Shown here: piece after piece, positions 42,183-51,047 of the stretch
Layout of the letters: each line of letters starts with the position of its first letter
Numbering within the stretch: the stretch's first letter is position 1
Assembly (NCBI GenBank): GCA_019309115.1
Contig: JAFDGW010000017.1
Location: 1 to 64,000 of the forward strand
Origin: Deltaproteobacteria bacterium
GTDB taxonomy: Bacteria; Desulfobacterota; Syntrophobacteria; Syntrophobacterales; Thermodesulforhabdaceae
Reading direction: 5' to 3'
DNA: 64,000 bases
Notes under the pieces: generated by a model
Database searches by the model: none
What the model was told of the DNA's origin: nothing
The model's input: the letters and a program-made list of their open reading frames with translations, nothing else
Program-made: the position numbers and the translations under genes

Positions 42183-42944
42183 ATGATCATTTACCCTGCT
42201 ATTGATTTGAGACACGGAAGGTGCGTTCGATTATATCAAGGCGATCCTGATAAAGAAACGGTGTACTTTGAAGATCCTGTCGAGGTAGCACTGCTGTGGG
42301 AGAGTCAAGGAGCTAGATGGCTTCACCTGGTTGATCTGGACGGAGCTTTTTCGGGAAGACCTGAGCAGATTGAGTTGATAGAGCGGATTGTTTCGGCTGT
42401 TGGTATTCCGGTGCAGGTTGGAGGGGGAATACGAACCCTAGAGGACGTTGAAAGATATATTTCTATTGGGGTCAGGCGTGTGATTATCGGCACAGTGGCT
42501 CTGAAAGAACCCGAGCGTTTTGCCAGGATTTGTGAGGCTTTTCCGGGTTTTGTTGCCGTTGGTGTAGATGCAAAAGACGGCATCGTTGCCGTGAAGGGAT
42601 GGAAAGAACAGAGCGGGCACAAGATCGAATACTGCCTGGATTTTTGGAAAAATCTGCCTTTGGCGGCCATAATTTACACAGACATTTCTCGTGACGGAAC
42701 CCGTCGGGGAGTTAACGTAGAGGAGACAGAACGGCTTTTGCGGATATCCAGTGTTCCGGTTATTGCTTCCGGGGGAGTGGCATCCCTTGACGACATTCAG
42801 AGGCTGTTGCCTCTAGCGAAAAAGGGCCTCAACGGAGTTATTGTCGGCAGAGCTCTTTATACGGGTGATCTGAAGCTTACCGATGCTCTAGCACTGGTGA
42901 AGTCAAAAAAGGAGGGAAAAAGTGGAGCTGAAGGAACGGATTGA
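42183..42944 (+). CDS. hisA: ProFAR isomerase of histidine synthesis
   Basis: A 253-residue TIM barrel with catalytic Asp in YPAIDLRHGRCVRLYQGD, VQVGGGIRTLEDV and the second half IYTDISRDGTRRGVNVEET, ASGGVASLDDI. It rearranges ProFAR to PRFAR. It is separated from other his genes and sits in the threonine-pathway operon. The ATG at 42183 follows GAGGGAG. Confidence 0.92.
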   Translation: MIIYPAIDLRHGRCVRLYQGDPDKETVYFEDPVEVALLWESQGARWLHLVDLDGAFSGRPEQIELIERIVSAVGIPVQVGGGIRTLEDVERYISIGVRRVIIGTVALKEPERFARICEAFPGFVAVGVDAKDGIVAVKGWKEQSGHKIEYCLDFWKNLPLAAIIYTDISRDGTRRGVNVEETERLLRISSVPVIASGGVASLDDIQRLLPLAKKGLNGVIVGRALYTGDLKLTDALALVKSKKEGKSGAEGTD

Positions 42945-43371
42945 ATCGGCGCTGAAGGAAGCCATTAGAAGTAAGGACAGTGTTGCAAAAAATGCTTTGC
43001 GAGGGCTTCTCACGGCATTGAAGAATAAAGAAAAGGAACTGCGCAGGGAGTTGGATGAACAAGAGGTGCTTCGAGTTATCTCGTCACAGGTTAAGCAACG
43101 CAAGGATTCGATAGAACAATTCAAATCGGGCGGTCGTGAGGATTTGGCCGAAAAAGAGCAAGCAGAAATTGCGGTACTTGAACAATTTCTGCCAAAGGCG
43201 CTAAGTGATGACGAACTGCTGGCCCTTGTCGACGAATGTATAAAAGAAGCCGGAGCCATAACAGTCAAGGATCTCGGCAAAGTCATGAAAATCATTATGC
43301 CGAAAGTTGCTGGCAGGGCCGACGGTAAAAGGGTTAACGAACTGGTGAGAACTCGTCTTCAGGGAAGTTAA
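42922..43371 (+). CDS. yqeY: GatB/YqeY domain protein
   Basis: A 149-residue helical protein of the YqeY family: LRGLLTALKNKEKELRREL, then QRKDSIEQFKSGGREDLAEKEQAEIAVLEQFLPKALS. The family resembles the tail domain of GatB and may assist tRNA amidation. The start is GTG with GGAGGG upstream, and it overlaps hisA by 23 bp. It ends the operon; I see no clear terminator. Confidence 0.9.
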   Translation: MELKERIESALKEAIRSKDSVAKNALRGLLTALKNKEKELRRELDEQEVLRVISSQVKQRKDSIEQFKSGGREDLAEKEQAEIAVLEQFLPKALSDDELLALVDECIKEAGAITVKDLGKVMKIIMPKVAGRADGKRVNELVRTRLQGS

Positions 43372-43408
43372 TGGCTGTTCGTAGCTGGCTTTTTCTCAGA
43401 CAAGTCAC

Positions 43409-44344
43409 TCATCGGCCATTTTCTCTGTTCTTCATATCAACCATTTTAAGGAGCCTATAAAGAGTTTCTATGTGAGGTATAGCTACTCCCAGTTCTTTTC
43501 CTTTACGCACCGCATTTCCCAGTATGGCCTCAACCTCCATGGGTCTTTTGCTTTCAAAGTCCAAAAGCATGCTGGTTTTGTAAGGTGTCATCGTTTCTGT
43601 AAAGGATATGTTCTCATCGATCACGGAAGAGGGTAGCGGATGTCCGTCTTTTTCTGCAAGCCTGCAAACTTCGTCCATTATCGCCCTTATCAGGCTTTTC
43701 ATTCCCGTATCGCTGAGCATTTCGTCCGTTGTTACTCCACCTGCAAGCACAGATATTGGATTAAACGGAGCGTTCCAGACGAGCTTTTGCCACCTTGCCC
43801 CCACAACGTCATCAGTGGTGGTGCAAGGAATTCCTGCATGCCTGAAGATATCTGCAAGCTTTTCCGTTGTTTTGGATGTGCCTTTGGGATAGTTTCCTAG
43901 GACCAGCCGTCCATAATCCAGGTGTTCAATCTGTCCTGGAGCAGTTCTGTGACAGCATACGAAGGCAAGGCCACTTATGATTTCGTTGGAGGGAAAGGCT
44001 TTCTGCACAGGGGGTTCAATGTCAATGCCGTTTTGAATTAGGCAAATGGCCGTGTTGTCTCCCACCGCAGGACGAATTATGGATGGAACATCTATCTGAG
44101 GCAGTACTTTGAGACAAACGAGTATGTAATCGGGGTAAAAATTCAGTTCTTCTGCATTCTTTACAACTCGGGCAGGCGTTGCTCTAAAATCCCCCCAGAC
44201 ACTCTTTATAAAAAGCCCCTCCGATTTGACAACCTCATAATCAGATCGGCACAGAAATGATACATCAAGGCCAATAGCGGCCAACTTCCCACCGTACAAC
44301 CCTCCAATAGCCCCAGAGCCAACCACAAAAATACGCTCATCCAT
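43409..44344 (-). CDS. panE: 2-dehydropantoate 2-reductase (ketopantoate reductase)
   Basis: A 311-residue ApbA/PanE-type protein. The NADPH loop is VVGSGAIGGLYGGKLA, with the later QNGID and a catalytic Lys/Glu-bearing C-terminal helix (NAPFNPISVLAGG). It reduces ketopantoate in pantothenate and CoA synthesis, although paralogues with other 2-keto acid substrates exist. Its start overlaps the glnE stop by 1 bp. Confidence 0.88.
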   Translation of the reverse strand: MDERIFVVGSGAIGGLYGGKLAAIGLDVSFLCRSDYEVVKSEGLFIKSVWGDFRATPARVVKNAEELNFYPDYILVCLKVLPQIDVPSIIRPAVGDNTAICLIQNGIDIEPPVQKAFPSNEIISGLAFVCCHRTAPGQIEHLDYGRLVLGNYPKGTSKTTEKLADIFRHAGIPCTTTDDVVGARWQKLVWNAPFNPISVLAGGVTTDEMLSDTGMKSLIRAIMDEVCRLAEKDGHPLPSSVIDENISFTETMTPYKTSMLLDFESKRPMEVEAILGNAVRKGKELGVAIPHIETLYRLLKMVDMKNRENGR

Positions 44345-47082
44345 CAGAAAACACTCCTTTTTTCAGAGCAAACCTTTTGCCACCAATTGCCAATCCTTGT
44401 CGTAAAATAAATCAGGTCGTTCCATTCCAATTCACCATTTTTTAGATGTTTCGACGTCAGTAAACTGAAATTCCTCAGTCTTTCCAGATCTTGTGGTCTA
44501 AACCTGTCGATCTTAATTCCACCCAGACAGGCGCGTCGTAGCAAACACCGAAAGATTTCGAATCCTTCTATTATTGTCCTGGCTTCATACGCTGGTACGT
44601 TCCACAGAGCTATTACAGGTTTAAGTAGCTTTCTTATGGAACAGGGGGTTGCCGACCGTTTTTCAATTTTTTCTTTGGGAAAAATGTCGTTGAAGCGCGT
44701 GATGGCCGTGCCCTGGCACCACATGTCCAGATCCATTAGGCCGCCCGCACCGAGTTTTATGTCTAAGCCCATTTTTTTCGTATCCTCACGAACCCGCTCT
44801 GTTTCGACCCGTCTTTTCAGTTCGCATAGCCTGTTCCAAATCTTCTGAGGATCTCTATCTCTGAAACAGACGTGATGAACCTTTTGAAGTGCCCATTCCA
44901 TCAAGGACGGATTTCCACAGACGGGACGAAACTTGAGAAGAGATGCTACTTCCCAGATGTCTGCCTGTGCTTCGTAGTATTCCTCCCAGCTTTGCTTTGT
45001 GACTATAAGAGGGCCAAAGTTTCCGCTTGGCCTGAGCCTCATGTCAACTTGGTAACCCGATCCCTCTTCCAGCGGGAGCGATAAGAGCCGAACAAAACGC
45101 TGCACAAACCGCACAACCTGCTCCGGTATGATGCCTGTTCTGTCATCAGATGCCGGTTCGTAAATAAAAACTAGGTCGAGATCTGATGAATAATCCATTT
45201 CACCGCTTCCATAACGTCCCATGGCGCCAACGCAAAGGGGGAATTCTCGTTCGTTTACATTAAGTTTTTCACAGATAAGGCTGTAGGTTTGAACGACAAA
45301 AAAGTCTGCAAGTTCATTAAGATAAGATTCGACCACTTGTCCTGCAGGATCTTTCATCATGTCATGGATGGCGATGGCAATGAACCTTTCGTTTTTTATG
45401 CGCCTGAGCCAGTGAAGTTTTTCTTCAAAACTTTCAACACCCTGTAGCAGATTTGTGGCTCGATCCGTCCAGTTAGATTGCATTGCATCAGTCAATCCTT
45501 CGGAAATGGCGGGATTGTGGATCAAAATGTCCGATACGAGCTCACTTGCGGCAATGCTTTTTAAACACAAATTCAGCACAGATGGTTCATGTTCAAAAAA
45601 AGACACCAGCCCTGGCCGTCGAACAACGGCGTCGATAAAGCTTTCACAGCGAGTTACAGCAGTAGCTTTTTCTTCCTTTTCTTTTAAATGAACCACTGCG
45701 TTCTGCAAAGCTTTTGTAATAAAATCTTTATCCCTTCGACGGCTTAAGCACTTAGTCTTCCGGGTTTTTTCAATTTCCGACTCGTCGTAAGAATCGCTGG
45801 CCTTTGTGCTGAATAGCTCCATAAATCTGTCGTGCACGAACTCTGTGTGTGCCCTTAGAGATTCCAGGAACTCGCTTACCGACGCGGACGTTCTCATAAC
45901 GGCCATTGCCACTTTTTCAATGGCCGGCAAGGCTGTAGGAATTCGTTGAGTTTGGTGGTTTTCAAGGAGCTGGATCCAGTGTTCCGCGCGACGAAGGAAT
46001 ACGTAAGCATCGATGAGTCTCGAAGACACATCAGGTTTCAAAAGTCCCGCAGTGTCCCGCAACTTCTGGATACACCTTATTGTGTTTGGTTCCCTTAGTT
46101 CCGGGTTGCGTCCCCCGTATATTAGTTGGAATGCCTGAACGATGAATTCGATTTCTCTGATGCCGCCTTTTCCGAATTTCACGTCAAATCCTGGTCCGGG
46201 AGAGAGGGGCCGGGTTTCCGCCGCTATCCTATCCCGCATTGCTCTGATCTCGTCGAGTGCCTGGAAGTCCAAGAATCTTCTGTATACAAAAGGGCGGATT
46301 TCCTTGATGAACTGATTTCCTAGGGAAAGATCGCCCGCAACGGACCTGGCTTTCAGTAGCACCAGCCGTTCCCAGCTTTGTCCTTCCACCAAGTAATGGT
46401 GAACGGCATAACTGATGGGGCTTATCAATTCACCATCTTTGCCATCCGGTCTTAGCCTCAGGTCTACCTTAAAAACCCTGTCACCATCCACAGAATCTTC
46501 CATAAGCCGGGTTAGGGTCGTGCATAACTTCGGAAAGAGTGTCTGTGCCAGTCCTGAAAGCTCCTTTCTCCTGGTTTCGTTTAGCTCCGGTTTCACTTCA
46601 TAAAGGAAAAGCAAGTCTATGTCCGAGACGAAATTGAGTTCCAGGCCCCCCAACTTTCCAAGCCCGATGACTGTAAAGGATGCATGGCGACTGAGATCAT
46701 TCCAGGCGGTGCAGCTCTCGGGGTTGAGCCACCATTTAGGATGGTTCCACAAAATCCTGATCAGCGCCTGTAGAATGGCTATGGCGAGGTCAGACACTTG
46801 GGCAACCGTTTCATTGAAGTTATCTATCTCGAAAAGATCCCTAGCTGCAATTCTCAGAAAGTGTTTTTGTTTGAACTTTCTGAGTGAAAGGCTAAGCTCC
46901 CGAATGGATGAGCATGCTTCGCAACATTTCAATACATCTCCATGCAGTTCGGTCAAGCTGAAACGGCGATGTAGCTGGTGTTGCTCCCACAACCAGTTGG
47001 AATATTCAGGAAAGCGACGAAGCAAAATGGCGAAATAGTTTGAAATAGTTTGCAGTAGTTGCCTTTGTGAATTTGGGTCCAT
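44344..47082 (-). CDS. glnE: glutamine synthetase adenylyltransferase/deadenylylase
   Basis: With the ATG at 47082 (GAGG 8 nt upstream) the protein has 912 residues. Two nucleotidyltransferase domains are visible: GLGKLGGLELNFVSDIDLLFLY in the first half (deadenylylation) and AMGRYGSGEMDYSSDLDLVFIYEP in the second (adenylylation). The helical PII-responsive region lies between. It switches glutamine synthetase activity with nitrogen status. A TTG at 47112 is a possible alternative start. It is divergent from kdsB, with only 45 bp between. Confidence 0.94.
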   Translation of the reverse strand: MDPNSQRQLLQTISNYFAILLRRFPEYSNWLWEQHQLHRRFSLTELHGDVLKCCEACSSIRELSLSLRKFKQKHFLRIAARDLFEIDNFNETVAQVSDLAIAILQALIRILWNHPKWWLNPESCTAWNDLSRHASFTVIGLGKLGGLELNFVSDIDLLFLYEVKPELNETRRKELSGLAQTLFPKLCTTLTRLMEDSVDGDRVFKVDLRLRPDGKDGELISPISYAVHHYLVEGQSWERLVLLKARSVAGDLSLGNQFIKEIRPFVYRRFLDFQALDEIRAMRDRIAAETRPLSPGPGFDVKFGKGGIREIEFIVQAFQLIYGGRNPELREPNTIRCIQKLRDTAGLLKPDVSSRLIDAYVFLRRAEHWIQLLENHQTQRIPTALPAIEKVAMAVMRTSASVSEFLESLRAHTEFVHDRFMELFSTKASDSYDESEIEKTRKTKCLSRRRDKDFITKALQNAVVHLKEKEEKATAVTRCESFIDAVVRRPGLVSFFEHEPSVLNLCLKSIAASELVSDILIHNPAISEGLTDAMQSNWTDRATNLLQGVESFEEKLHWLRRIKNERFIAIAIHDMMKDPAGQVVESYLNELADFFVVQTYSLICEKLNVNEREFPLCVGAMGRYGSGEMDYSSDLDLVFIYEPASDDRTGIIPEQVVRFVQRFVRLLSLPLEEGSGYQVDMRLRPSGNFGPLIVTKQSWEEYYEAQADIWEVASLLKFRPVCGNPSLMEWALQKVHHVCFRDRDPQKIWNRLCELKRRVETERVREDTKKMGLDIKLGAGGLMDLDMWCQGTAITRFNDIFPKEKIEKRSATPCSIRKLLKPVIALWNVPAYEARTIIEGFEIFRCLLRRACLGGIKIDRFRPQDLERLRNFSLLTSKHLKNGELEWNDLIYFTTRIGNWWQKVCSEKRSVF

Positions 47083-47127
47083 AGTATTGGCCTCGTTTTT
47101 CAACACAGCCAACGGAGGTTTAGCGTT

Positions 47128-47913
47128 ATGGGCGTCTTTGTGTTTATACCAGCACGTTTGAAATCTACAAGGCTTTCAGAAAAACCATTGAAGCTCATTG
47201 GAGGAAAACCGTTAATACAATGGGTTTACGAAGGGTGCCTCGATTCACTGAAGGCCGATCGGGTTTTCATTGCTACCGACAGTGAGAAGATTCAAATGAT
47301 TGCAAATGGATTCGGCGCTGAAGTGGTGCTAACGTCACCAGAGCACAAAAGTGGTACAGATAGGATAGCCGAGGCATGTGAAAAGGTTAACTGTGGTGAT
47401 AACGACATAATAGTCAACGTGCAGGGGGATGAACCTCAGGTTACCGGTGAGCTAATAGACATCCTTGCGGAGTGTCTGGTTTCAGACAGCGGGGCCGATA
47501 TGGTCACACTTGCTTACGAAAAGAGGGATTTACAATCCTTTATCGATCCCAATGTTGTTAAGGTGGTGATGGATTCAGAGGGTTATGCTCTATACTTTTC
47601 ACGTTCGCCCGTTCCTTATTTTAGGGACTTCATGGGTTATAGGAATTTACCTAATCCACTGAGGAACGGTAATCTTCAGTTTCCCTTCTGGAAGCACCTG
47701 GGGTTTTACGCCTACAAATTCAGGTTCTTAAAAAAATTTGTGAAGCTTCCTCAGGGTGCTCTAGAAAAAGCCGAGAAGCTTGAACAGCTCAGGGCTCTGG
47801 AACACGGATATCGCATCCGAGTGGTTTCATCACCCTTTGACACAAAGGGCATAGATACGAAGCAAGATTTGGAGGAATTTGAGAGGGCAATTTTACAGAG
47901 TAAAAGCGTCTGA
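47128..47913 (+). CDS. kdsB: 3-deoxy-manno-octulosonate cytidylyltransferase
   Basis: A 261-residue CMP-KDO synthetase that activates KDO for LPS inner core synthesis. Motifs are IPARLKSTRLSEKPL, VNVQGDEPQV and YFSRSPVPY (family: SRxxIPY), plus LEQLRALEHGYRI. This indicates a Gram-negative envelope. GGAGG lies before the ATG. Confidence 0.95.
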   Translation: MGVFVFIPARLKSTRLSEKPLKLIGGKPLIQWVYEGCLDSLKADRVFIATDSEKIQMIANGFGAEVVLTSPEHKSGTDRIAEACEKVNCGDNDIIVNVQGDEPQVTGELIDILAECLVSDSGADMVTLAYEKRDLQSFIDPNVVKVVMDSEGYALYFSRSPVPYFRDFMGYRNLPNPLRNGNLQFPFWKHLGFYAYKFRFLKKFVKLPQGALEKAEKLEQLRALEHGYRIRVVSSPFDTKGIDTKQDLEEFERAILQSKSV

Positions 47914-47935
47914 GGGCACAGCATGCTGTGCCCTC
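47912..47935. repeat. 24-bp perfect palindrome at the kdsB stop
   Basis: GAGGGCACAGCA followed by its exact mirror, beginning inside the TGA stop of kdsB. A short T-run comes 12 nt later, so it may help termination, but the spacing is poor. It resembles the palindrome at 9681-9702. Confidence 0.65.
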
Positions 47936-47975
47936 GAAGCGTCGATTTTTGGAGGCCATCTTAAAGTGTTCTTTG

Positions 47976-48710
47976 TTATTCCATTATGGTAAACTTCCAG
48001 GCGCACCACCAGTCGTCAGGGTGTTCATCCGGCGGACATCCTATACATTCGGTTTTAATGCGCGGATCGATGGTTTCCGCAAAGGTCGTGTATTCTACTA
48101 TGCCCACGGATTTGCAGGGATAATCCGGAAGCCCTTTTCGTTTTCTGGCAAGCTGAACACGGCATTCATTCATTCGAAAGATGAAAGACTTTTCATCGAT
48201 TTCCTCAATCGATTGTTTATTTATGCGGGCATAAAGCCTAAAGAACAAAGCTTTTTTCAATCCTTCAATCCCTGGATAGGTTGGAAGTTTCAGAAGTTTT
48301 TTTATCCTGATAGCTTCAAACGGGGAAAAGCGAGTCCAGCACGTATCGTTGCAACGTTTGGCGTAGTCCATACCGTAAGCTTTTTCAACGGTCTGAAACC
48401 ACACACCATCGTTAGCAAGCCAATTAACGCAAACAGCGTTGAGGAGTTTCTCAAGTTCCTCTTCTGATTTTTGTTTTAGAACGACAGGTACGCCATCTTC
48501 AACTTCGAAACCAAGCACTTTGGCAAGCCTGTTAATGATGATGTTCCATGAAGAATCTCCCGCCGAGTTTTCTATTTCGCAGGCTCTCAGAGTACCTAGC
48601 TGGTAATCTACTTCCCTGAACCAGCAGCCGTAGTGCACAATAGTACGACGTACCCCGTCCATGATCCATTTAATCAGCATGTCCTTGTCCAGTTTGATCT
48701 CATCGTGCAT
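47976..48710 (-). CDS. DUF6125-type protein of unknown function
   Basis: A 244-residue cytosolic protein. It has VNWLANDGVWFQTVEKAYGMD, a central LKKALFFRLYARINKQ helix, FRMNECRVQLARKRKGLPDYPC, and the ending CIGCPPDEHPDDWWCAWKF. Six cysteines in the second half could bind metal. I recognise it as the DUF6125 group seen in anaerobic bacteria; no function is known. The ATG at 48710 follows AAGGAGG by 6 nt. It is a single gene between kdsB and the epimerase. The 289-bp stretch 48711-48999 shows no gene or clear signal. Confidence 0.72.
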   Translation of the reverse strand: MHDEIKLDKDMLIKWIMDGVRRTIVHYGCWFREVDYQLGTLRACEIENSAGDSSWNIIINRLAKVLGFEVEDGVPVVLKQKSEEELEKLLNAVCVNWLANDGVWFQTVEKAYGMDYAKRCNDTCWTRFSPFEAIRIKKLLKLPTYPGIEGLKKALFFRLYARINKQSIEEIDEKSFIFRMNECRVQLARKRKGLPDYPCKSVGIVEYTTFAETIDPRIKTECIGCPPDEHPDDWWCAWKFTIME

Positions 48711-48999
48711 AAAACCCTCCTTTTTACCGTGGTGAGAAGATTGGCAATTAAAGATTAGCAAACAATTTTTATGCACTTGAAAGCTATGAAATTCTTTACG
48801 GGAAAGCTTACCAAGGTGTCAAGGAGGATAGGGACTTCATAAGGGCTAAGATGGTGCCGTATTTTTTTATTTTCCCTCAAATTCGCAAATTCCTGCGCTT
48901 ACGATTGCAGTCATCCCGGTGGCGAATTATGATTCTCACCGGTGCTTCGTTTTTCATTCGTTGAATTCACCGGGGCATTTTTGAGAATTTTCGAAGAGA

Positions 49000-49983
49000 T
49001 CACAAGTTGGTTTTTATGTCCCTCGTCCAGTGACGGTTTTCCGTGTACCATCTGACGGCAATGGCAAGTCCATCTTCAAGATTCACTCGTGGTTTCCAGC
49101 CGAGCAATCTCTCTGCCTTTGATATATCCGCCCAGGTGGATCGAACGTCGGCCGGATGTTCAGTTTTGTGGACGATGCGGGCTTTTTTGCCGATCAGATC
49201 TTCTAGTAATTCTATCATATGTTTAAGTGAGATTGGATGGTTGCTTCCGAGATTTATTATTTCGTAACCAAGTGGTTTTAAAGCTCTAATGGTTCCGTCA
49301 GCTATGTCGTCAACGAACGTAAAGTCTCGCTTTTGTTCGCCGTCTCCAAATACTGTGAGTGGCTTCTCTTCGGCAATCCACTGTATGAAGCGAAAATAGC
49401 TCATATCCGGGCGTCCTGCCGGCCCGAAGACAGTAAAATATCGAAGTACAGAAATGTCCAGATGATATAAGTAGTGGTACGTGTAACAAAGGACTTCGGC
49501 CGCCTTTTTGGATGCAGCATAAGGAGATAAAACATTATCAGTCTTGGCGTCTTCACGGAATGGTTGCTCGATACCGACCCCGTAAAGGCTTGATGTGGAC
49601 GCCTGGACAAATTTGCCGATTCCATACCGCGTGCATAAATCTAACAGATTTAAAACTCCTGTTACGTTTGTCGCATAATAAATATGGGGATTTTTTACGC
49701 TTTGGCGAACGCCAGCTCGTGCTGCGAGGTTAATAACAGCATCCAGCCCGTGTTCCTTTCTAAATATATTTTCAAGGGCTGTAAGGTCAGATATATCGGC
49801 ATGGTAGAATGCAAAATGGCCTTGATCCGAGTTTGACAGTTGTTCTAGTCGCCACTTTTTAAGTCTCACATCGTAGGAGTCACATAAATTGTCGACGCCA
49901 ACAACAGTGTGTCCGTCATTCAGGGCTCGTTCCGCCACTTTCCATCCGATAAAACCGGCACTTCCGGTGATGAGAATTTTCAT
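49000..49983 (-). CDS. NAD-dependent sugar-nucleotide epimerase (UDP-glucuronate 4-epimerase-like)
   Basis: A 327-residue extended SDR. The NAD loop is GSAGFIGWKV, the catalytic residues are in STSSLYG and YAASKKA (Tyr-x3-Lys), and RYFTVFGPAGRPDM is the usual substrate-loop. The sequence looks most like UDP-glucuronate/galacturonate 4-epimerases used for surface polysaccharides. It stands alone near kdsB. Confidence 0.87.
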   Translation of the reverse strand: MKILITGSAGFIGWKVAERALNDGHTVVGVDNLCDSYDVRLKKWRLEQLSNSDQGHFAFYHADISDLTALENIFRKEHGLDAVINLAARAGVRQSVKNPHIYYATNVTGVLNLLDLCTRYGIGKFVQASTSSLYGVGIEQPFREDAKTDNVLSPYAASKKAAEVLCYTYHYLYHLDISVLRYFTVFGPAGRPDMSYFRFIQWIAEEKPLTVFGDGEQKRDFTFVDDIADGTIRALKPLGYEIINLGSNHPISLKHMIELLEDLIGKKARIVHKTEHPADVRSTWADISKAERLLGWKPRVNLEDGLAIAVRWYTENRHWTRDIKTNL

Positions 49984-50135
49984 GCTCCATTGTTCTCCTT
50001 TTAGATTCCCGGTTTGTTACTTGTCGGTCAAATCCTAGGCTACATCTCTTTTTTGTTGCAGGCAATGGCAATAATCAACGTAAGCATCGTGTGGTGTCAT
50101 GTTTCATATTCTGGTGACGAGACCCTTTGATTCTC

Positions 50136-50165
50136 TTGACCTTGACATTGTTTTAATGTTATACA
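50136..50165 (+). promoter_or_regulatory. predicted iclR promoter
   Basis: TTGACC (50136-50141) and TATACA (50160-50165), 18-nt spacer, upstream of the IclR-type gene. A nearby TTGACA at 50142 has no -10 at usable spacing. Confidence 0.55.
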
Positions 50166-50192
50166 AATTTCGTGTTGAATAATGTAATGCTG

Positions 50193-50207
50193 TTCCATAA
50201 TGTGGAA
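50193..50207. promoter_or_regulatory. possible IclR-type operator
   Basis: Inverted repeat TTCCA-TAATG-TGGAA just downstream of the predicted promoter and before the start of the IclR gene. Many IclR-family sites have TTCCA/TGGAA-like arms, so autoregulation is plausible. Confidence 0.5.
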
Positions 50208-50229
50208 TATATGTGATTGGAAGGTGCAA

Positions 50230-51045
50230 TTGTCGTTGCTCGATAAGGCTTTGATTGTCCTAAAGAGTTTTTCTGAAGAAAACCCGGAGTGGGGTGTGAG
50301 AAAGCTTGCAGCCGATTTGGGCATGAGTCCGCCTACGGTGCAGAGAATATTGAAAACACTAAAAAAACACGGTTTTCTCGAACAGAATGAACAGAGTAAG
50401 CGTTATCGCTTGGGCACGATTTACTTCAGGTTTGTTGAAATTCTTCAGTCTCGATATCCCCTAGTTCAGGTTGCCTTGCCTTTTATGAGACGGCTTTGTT
50501 CAAAGACCGGTGAGACCACCCATCTTAATGTGATTGACGGCTTCGAACGACTGTGTGTTAGCAGTATTGAGTCTGCCCAAAGTCTTAAAGCCGGCATGCC
50601 TATAGGAAATCGTTCTCCTCTGTATGCCGGCGCTTCATCAAAGTGTTTACTGGCTTTCAGTGACGCTGAGTTCATTTCAGAGTATCTGGATCGAACCAGT
50701 CTAGTGCCTCTTACGGAAAATACCAATACTGACAGGGACAAGCTTATGCAGGAAATAGATATCATAAGAAAGCAGGGATTTGCTCTAAGCCATGGTGAGA
50801 GAACTCCGGGGCTTGGTTCTCTGAGTGTACCTATTTTCGGGCATGGTGGTAGCCTTCTTGGGGCCTTGAGTCTTGCAATTCCAGAGCTGCGTTTTCTTGA
50901 CGATGAGCACAGACGGTTTTGTCTATCCAGTTTGACGAAAACTGGTGAAGCCATATCTCGGGCCATGGGGTACGGGGGTGAGTATCCGCCTTCGGTGATA
51001 AGATATGATTGTGGTTTTTCGTTGAATAAAGATGGTGAGGTGTAA
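50230..51045 (+). CDS. IclR family transcriptional regulator
   Basis: A protein of about 271 residues with an N-terminal winged helix (LDKALIVLKSFSEENPEWGVRKLAADLGMSPPTVQRILKTL) and a GAF-like effector domain (about 80-255). The TTG at 50230 is preferred because GGAAGG is 5-6 nt upstream; ATG 50200 and GTG 50224 are alternatives, and ATG 50200 falls within the putative operator. It directly precedes the catabolic operon (2-nt gap) and probably controls it in response to a carboxylic acid or CoA intermediate. Confidence 0.85.
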   Translation: MSLLDKALIVLKSFSEENPEWGVRKLAADLGMSPPTVQRILKTLKKHGFLEQNEQSKRYRLGTIYFRFVEILQSRYPLVQVALPFMRRLCSKTGETTHLNVIDGFERLCVSSIESAQSLKAGMPIGNRSPLYAGASSKCLLAFSDAEFISEYLDRTSLVPLTENTNTDRDKLMQEIDIIRKQGFALSHGERTPGLGSLSVPIFGHGGSLLGALSLAIPELRFLDDEHRRFCLSSLTKTGEAISRAMGYGGEYPPSVIRYDCGFSLNKDGEV

Positions 51046-51047
51046 GT

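Noticed and set aside
47928-48467. A 179-codon plus-strand frame opposite the DUF6125-type gene
   Set aside because: The minus-strand protein has a good start, ribosome site and conserved cysteine motifs; the other frame is its shadow.
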